64,000 nucleotides of DNA from Psychrobacillus faecigallinarum (GTDB lineage Bacteria > Bacillota > Bacilli > Bacillales_A > Planococcaceae), in contig NZ_JACSQO010000012.1 of NCBI RefSeq assembly GCF_014836595.1, positions 49,832 to 113,831 of the forward strand, given 5' to 3'. Below, in pieces: positions 62,809 to 64,000 of the stretch; positions within the stretch are counted from its first letter, which is position 1, and every line of letters begins with the position of its first letter. A program made the translations under genes and the position numbers. A model generated the notes under the pieces. That model was not told the origin of the DNA. It did not search any database and saw nothing but the letters and a program-made list of their open reading frames with translations.

Positions 62809-62912
62809 ATTTATATTCGTTCTCTAATCCTAACTTATCTATGATATGTTACGTTTCCTTCGCTTGAAATCTCTAGCGATTTACTAATTAAAGCTCCCAC
62901 TATGGGTTCTAT

Positions 62913-63818
62913 TTAATGAAATACGATTGTTTTATTGCCCTCTACAATTATTCGGTTTTCCAAATGCCATTTTACAGCTCTTGCTAGCACTCGTCGTTCG
63001 ATTTGACGTCCAAGCTTCTTAAGATCAGTCACATCATCCCGATGGTCTACTCGTTCCACATCTTGTTCGATGATTGGCCCTTCATCCAAATTGTTTGTTA
63101 CATAATGAGAGGTAGCACCGATCAGCTTTACTCCTCGTTCATATGCACGTTCATAGGGACCAGCTCCTATAAATGCTGGCAGGAATGAATGGTGGATATT
63201 GATAATGCGATTCTCAAAATGAGCAACAAAATCAGGAGTGAGTATTTGCATATATCGTGCCAAGATTAATAAATCCACCTCATATTGCTCCATTAATCGA
63301 ATCTGCTCCTCTTCCACCTGCTTACGAATTTCTTTGTTAGCGGGAATATAGTGAAATGGAATTCCTAAAGACTCTACCATCGGGCGAGCCGTTTCATGAT
63401 TGCTTATGACAACAACAATATCAGTGTCCAGATCACCATTTTGCCATTCCCATAGAAGTTCAATTAAACAATGTGGTTCTTGAGAGACAAAGATTGCAGA
63501 ACGAATTCGCTGTGCTGGATATGAAAACTTATATTCCATTCCGTGGGTATGTGCTACTTCCTCAAAATCCTTTTCCATTTTAGCTGCCTTTGCCACTAAG
63601 TTGTCCCCGTGGTACGCAATTCGTATAAAGAACATCCCATTCTCAGGATTGCTTGAATACTGACTAGACTCTATGATATTGCATTCATGCTCATATAAAA
63701 AAGTAGATAGCACTGATACAATACCCGGCTTATCTACACATTTTACTAGTAGGCGTCCTCGATTTTCCAAAGTATTGTGATGCGTATTCAACACTTGCTT
63801 AACTTGTACATCGTCCAT
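62913..63818 (-). CDS. purU: Formyltetrahydrofolate deformylase PurU
   Basis: This 301-residue enzyme hydrolyses 10-formyl-THF to formate and THF, balancing one-carbon units. An N-terminal ACT domain (about 20-105, LLVKCVDKPGIVSVLSTFL) is followed by a formyltransferase-like domain with the catalytic set in NIHHSFLPAFIGA, GATSHYV and DEGPIIEQD. The ATG follows AAGGGTG. It is transcribed alone; 63819-64000 shows no further gene. Confidence 0.93.
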   Translation of the reverse strand: MDDVQVKQVLNTHHNTLENRGRLLVKCVDKPGIVSVLSTFLYEHECNIIESSQYSSNPENGMFFIRIAYHGDNLVAKAAKMEKDFEEVAHTHGMEYKFSYPAQRIRSAIFVSQEPHCLIELLWEWQNGDLDTDIVVVISNHETARPMVESLGIPFHYIPANKEIRKQVEEEQIRLMEQYEVDLLILARYMQILTPDFVAHFENRIINIHHSFLPAFIGAGPYERAYERGVKLIGATSHYVTNNLDEGPIIEQDVERVDHRDDVTDLKKLGRQIERRVLARAVKWHLENRIIVEGNKTIVFH

Positions 63819-64000
63819 TTTTTATAACACCCTTTACGTAAATATTAATTTTCTCATTATCCTTCATTTTGAAAATCTTCACAAGTGCTTTATCTTCGAC
63901 CAGAGAAAAAGCCTATGTAATATTTGCAGTGACCTAAAGAAATGAGACAAATAAAAACACCTTTCGTTGAAAAACGGGTATACAATACCTAACTTATCAA

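Overview
The window is an AT-rich chromosome segment from a low-GC Gram-positive bacterium of the order Bacillales. Protein resemblance (YoxD, YndM, YugN, YcdB/YcdC, Rex, the YdiF-type ABC-F protein, the tsaE-tsaB-rimI-tsaD block beside groESL) points to Bacillaceae or Planococcaceae, with a Psychrobacillus- or Lysinibacillus-like organism as my best guess. No rRNA, tRNA, CRISPR array, prophage or intact insertion sequence was seen.

Layout. 1-2.4 kb: an amino-sugar PTS cluster (crr, nagP-type IICB, start of ptsH). 2.5-13 kb: a FusB-family EF-G-binding protein, a HAD phosphatase, a YcdB/YcdC protein with S-layer-homology domains, yoxD, small membrane proteins, an ECF sigma factor with a DUF4179 partner, a secreted nuclease lipoprotein and small exported proteins. 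13.2-17.2 kb: palindromic repeats, an FMN reductase with MhqR-like operators, an SDR/acyl-CoA ligase pair and a thioredoxin. 17.6-31.3 kb: YndM, two LmrB-like drug exporters each beside a TetR regulator, a second YcdB-SLH paralogue, lipoproteins, and a pair resembling the type VII-secreted lipase TslA with its immunity lipoprotein TilA. 31.7-41 kb: a multiple-sugar ABC transporter (chvE-mmsA-mmsB) with a catabolite-repression site, followed by a sugar-sensing cassette (anchored binding protein, YesM-type kinase, YesN-type regulator, extra binding lipoprotein). 41-49 kb: a frameshifted DUF305 gene, a beta-helix protein, a VanZ protein, groESL with CIRCE, a CPBP protease and a GNAT enzyme. 49-55 kb: rex, ABC-F protein, a DnaA-box cluster and the t6A operon. 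55-64 kb: YugN, an SGNH hydrolase, an acyltransferase, a probable SOS-controlled type I toxin-antitoxin locus, a Fur-controlled siderophore transporter divergent from two GATase-like genes, and purU.

The most unusual signals lie between genes. Three intergenic arrays (near 6.6, 17.4 and 55.2 kb) carry 7, 8 and 11 copies of an 11-base core, TTACTACAAT or TTACGACAAT, at a spacing of exactly 21 bases. A fourth array near 51.9 kb has the same 21-base period with an unrelated core. The 40-base spacers in two arrays break any reading frame, so they look like DNA- or RNA-level elements. Two other short palindromic repeat families are present, and one copy appears to supply the stop codon of rex.

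The 58 kb locus has a holin-like toxin ORF, a LexA-like box over its promoter, a convergent promoter on the other strand and a shared terminator. That is the layout of an antisense-RNA toxin-antitoxin pair under DNA-damage control.
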